Source: Candidatus Neomicrothrix sp. UBA4542
GTDB taxonomy: Bacteria > Actinomycetota > Acidimicrobiia > Acidimicrobiales > Poriferisodalaceae
Direction: 5' to 3'
Assembly: GCA_002388005.1 (NCBI GenBank)
Contig: DGLO01000042.1
Span: forward strand, 1 to 7,646
Length of the DNA: 7,646 nt
Shown here piece after piece: positions 6,979-7,646 of the stretch. Under the pieces are notes generated by a model. It was not told where the DNA came from. It did no database searches and saw only the letters and a list, made by a program, of their open reading frames with translations. The position numbers were made by a program, and so were the translations under genes. Numbering within the stretch: the stretch's first letter is position 1; the number at the start of each line of letters is the position of its first letter.

Positions 6979-6993
6979 CGAACAAGTGTTCGA
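6978..6993. promoter_or_regulatory. LexA box 4, full consensus
   Basis: TCGAAC-AAGT-GTTCGA has both six-base arms perfectly complementary, the best LexA box in the window. It is 22 bp centre to centre from box 3, about two helical turns, so dimers on both sites could lie on the same DNA face. It overlaps the predicted transcription start of the LysM gene. Confidence 0.92.
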
Positions 6994-7084
6994 AAGAACA
7001 CTGGTGGGATGGATTTGACCTCGATGTCCGACCCCACCTGAAGAATTATCTTGCTGGACCGACCCTGCCAGATACGCAGAAATT

Positions 7085-7090
7085 GAAGGA
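7085..7090 (+). promoter_or_regulatory. Ribosome-binding site of the LysM gene
   Basis: GAAGGA ends six bases before the ATG at 7097. This good Shine-Dalgarno spacing supports that start codon. Confidence 0.75.
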
Positions 7091-7096
7091 ATCCTG

Positions 7097-7540
7097 ATGG
7101 TTGCAGTACTGAGATCTCAATTGGAGCTTTCGGAACCAAACGAGTTACAACAGGCGCAACGCCCGCACCTGCGGCTGGTTGAGGGCGCTGAGAAGGTCCC
7201 GGCTCTATCGCCGCGTCCCCATGGTTCGTTGACTTATTGGCGTCGCCGCGTTGTTGCTGCGAGCATTTTGGTGGGACTTGTTTGGGTTATATCGGGCAGT
7301 CCGCTTGTGTCGAGCGGTGAGGGAGGGACCCCACCCGTCGCAGTGCAAAAAGTGGTTGAAAGTGCTGCTGGTGATGTGCTTGGGGGTGGTCGTGTCGTCG
7401 TTGTTCAGCCTGGTGACACCTTGTGGTCTATCGCTCGTATTTTGCAGCCCTCTGGAGATGTTCGCCCGCTTGTTGATCGCATTGCCGAACTCAACGATGG
7501 CCATTCGCTGGTTGCGGGTCAGACCCTGACGCTGCCCTAG
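7097..7540 (+). CDS. LysM-domain single-pass membrane protein, candidate SOS division inhibitor
   Basis: This 147-residue protein has a ~48-residue polar N-terminus, an Arg-rich stop (RRR, 49-51) followed by one membrane segment (~52-68), a Ser/Gly/Val linker, and a C-terminal LysM domain (~99-147, starting VVVVQPGDTLWSIAR). The topology should be N-in, with LysM outside binding peptidoglycan. Family context is the best clue. Small LysM membrane proteins divergent from lexA and induced by SOS include B. subtilis YneA, C. glutamicum DivS and M. tuberculosis Rv2719c/ChiZ, which delay cell division or act on the wall during DNA damage. Two LexA boxes cover its promoter, fitting that role. No separate catalytic domain is present; the long N-terminus resembles the actinobacterial members more than YneA. 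The start is supported by GAAGGA. The domain call is secure; the division-inhibitor role is inferred from context and architecture. Confidence 0.85.
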   Translation: MVAVLRSQLELSEPNELQQAQRPHLRLVEGAEKVPALSPRPHGSLTYWRRRVVAASILVGLVWVISGSPLVSSGEGGTPPVAVQKVVESAAGDVLGGGRVVVVQPGDTLWSIARILQPSGDVRPLVDRIAELNDGHSLVAGQTLTLP

Positions 7541-7607
7541 AACCTCACATCGCTATGGGGTTGGTTTAGAGATTTTGGATTTGCCGTACATATCTGAGGA
7601 ATAGGAA

Positions 7608-7646
7608 ATGGTCTTCGGTCAGAACATGACGGAGAGCGAACTCTTG
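7608..7646 (+). CDS. Start of an unidentified gene, cut by the window edge
   Basis: ATG 7608 is preceded by GAGGA (7596-7600) with a seven-base gap, a good Shine-Dalgarno. It opens a frame of 13 codons (MVFGQNMTESELL) to the window end; an internal ATG at 7626 is also possible. In many Actinobacteria nrdR follows the lexA/LysM pair, but NrdR begins with a zinc-finger motif (MRCPxC) that is absent here, so this is something else. The 67-bp gap after the LysM stop contains only a weak AACCTC/GGGGTT inverted repeat, not a convincing terminator, so cotranscription with the LysM gene is possible. I cannot identify the product from 13 residues. Confidence 0.55.
   Translation, partial: MVFGQNMTESELL

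Noticed and set aside
7541..7562. Possible terminator hairpin after the LysM gene
   Set aside because: The AACCTC/GGGGTT stem is six pairs including a wobble, has a ten-base loop and no following T-run, so I do not annotate it as a terminator.

Overview
The window looks like a chromosomal housekeeping segment of an actinobacterium. Three things point there: the LexA operators follow the actinobacterial/Gram-positive consensus (TCGAAC-N4-GTTCGA), lexA is divergent from a small membrane LysM gene as in Mycobacterium and Corynebacterium, and GTG starts and a possible leaderless transcript occur. Base composition is only moderately GC-rich, so an uncultured, perhaps aquatic lineage such as Acidimicrobiia is plausible, but that placement is inference. 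I see no mobile element, CRISPR array, rRNA or tRNA.

Layout from left to right: a CPBP-family intramembrane protease homologue (+, 36-812) runs tail to tail into, and overlaps by 24 bp, an MMPL/RND-family membrane exporter (-, 789-3002). A 157-bp divergent spacer follows (3003-3159). Then come cysteinyl-tRNA synthetase cysS (+, 3160-4551) and an acyl-CoA thioesterase II of the TesB family (+, 4548-5369), joined by a GTGA stop/start overlap. tesB ends convergently, with a 4-bp overlap, against a NudC-type NAD(H) pyrophosphatase (-, 5366-6166). That gene lies 64 bp downstream of lexA (-, 6231-6863) on the same strand. A 233-bp divergent regulatory region (6864-7096) separates lexA from a small one-pass membrane protein with a LysM domain (+, 7097-7540). 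The first 13 codons of another, unidentified gene (+, from 7608) run off the right edge. No gene-free stretch exceeds 300 bp.

The most informative part is the lexA/LysM intergenic region. It carries four LexA-box-like palindromes (6882-6897, 6927-6942, 6956-6971, 6978-6993). One fills the spacer of a good -35/-10 promoter aimed at the LysM gene, and another is centred on the predicted transcription start. Another covers the likely lexA start site. This predicts autoregulated lexA and a tightly SOS-controlled LysM protein. The arrangement matches Bacillus yneA, Corynebacterium divS and Mycobacterium Rv2719c/chiZ, which are DNA-damage-induced division inhibitors or cell-wall factors beside lexA. 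The protein here is therefore a good candidate for the SOS division-checkpoint effector of this lineage.

The other genes are recognisable families with intact core motifs. Small deviations are noted in their entries: a Nudix-box Gly-to-Asn change in NudC and a Thr-to-Ser change at the TesB catalytic position. I do not see a wholly new multi-gene system here.
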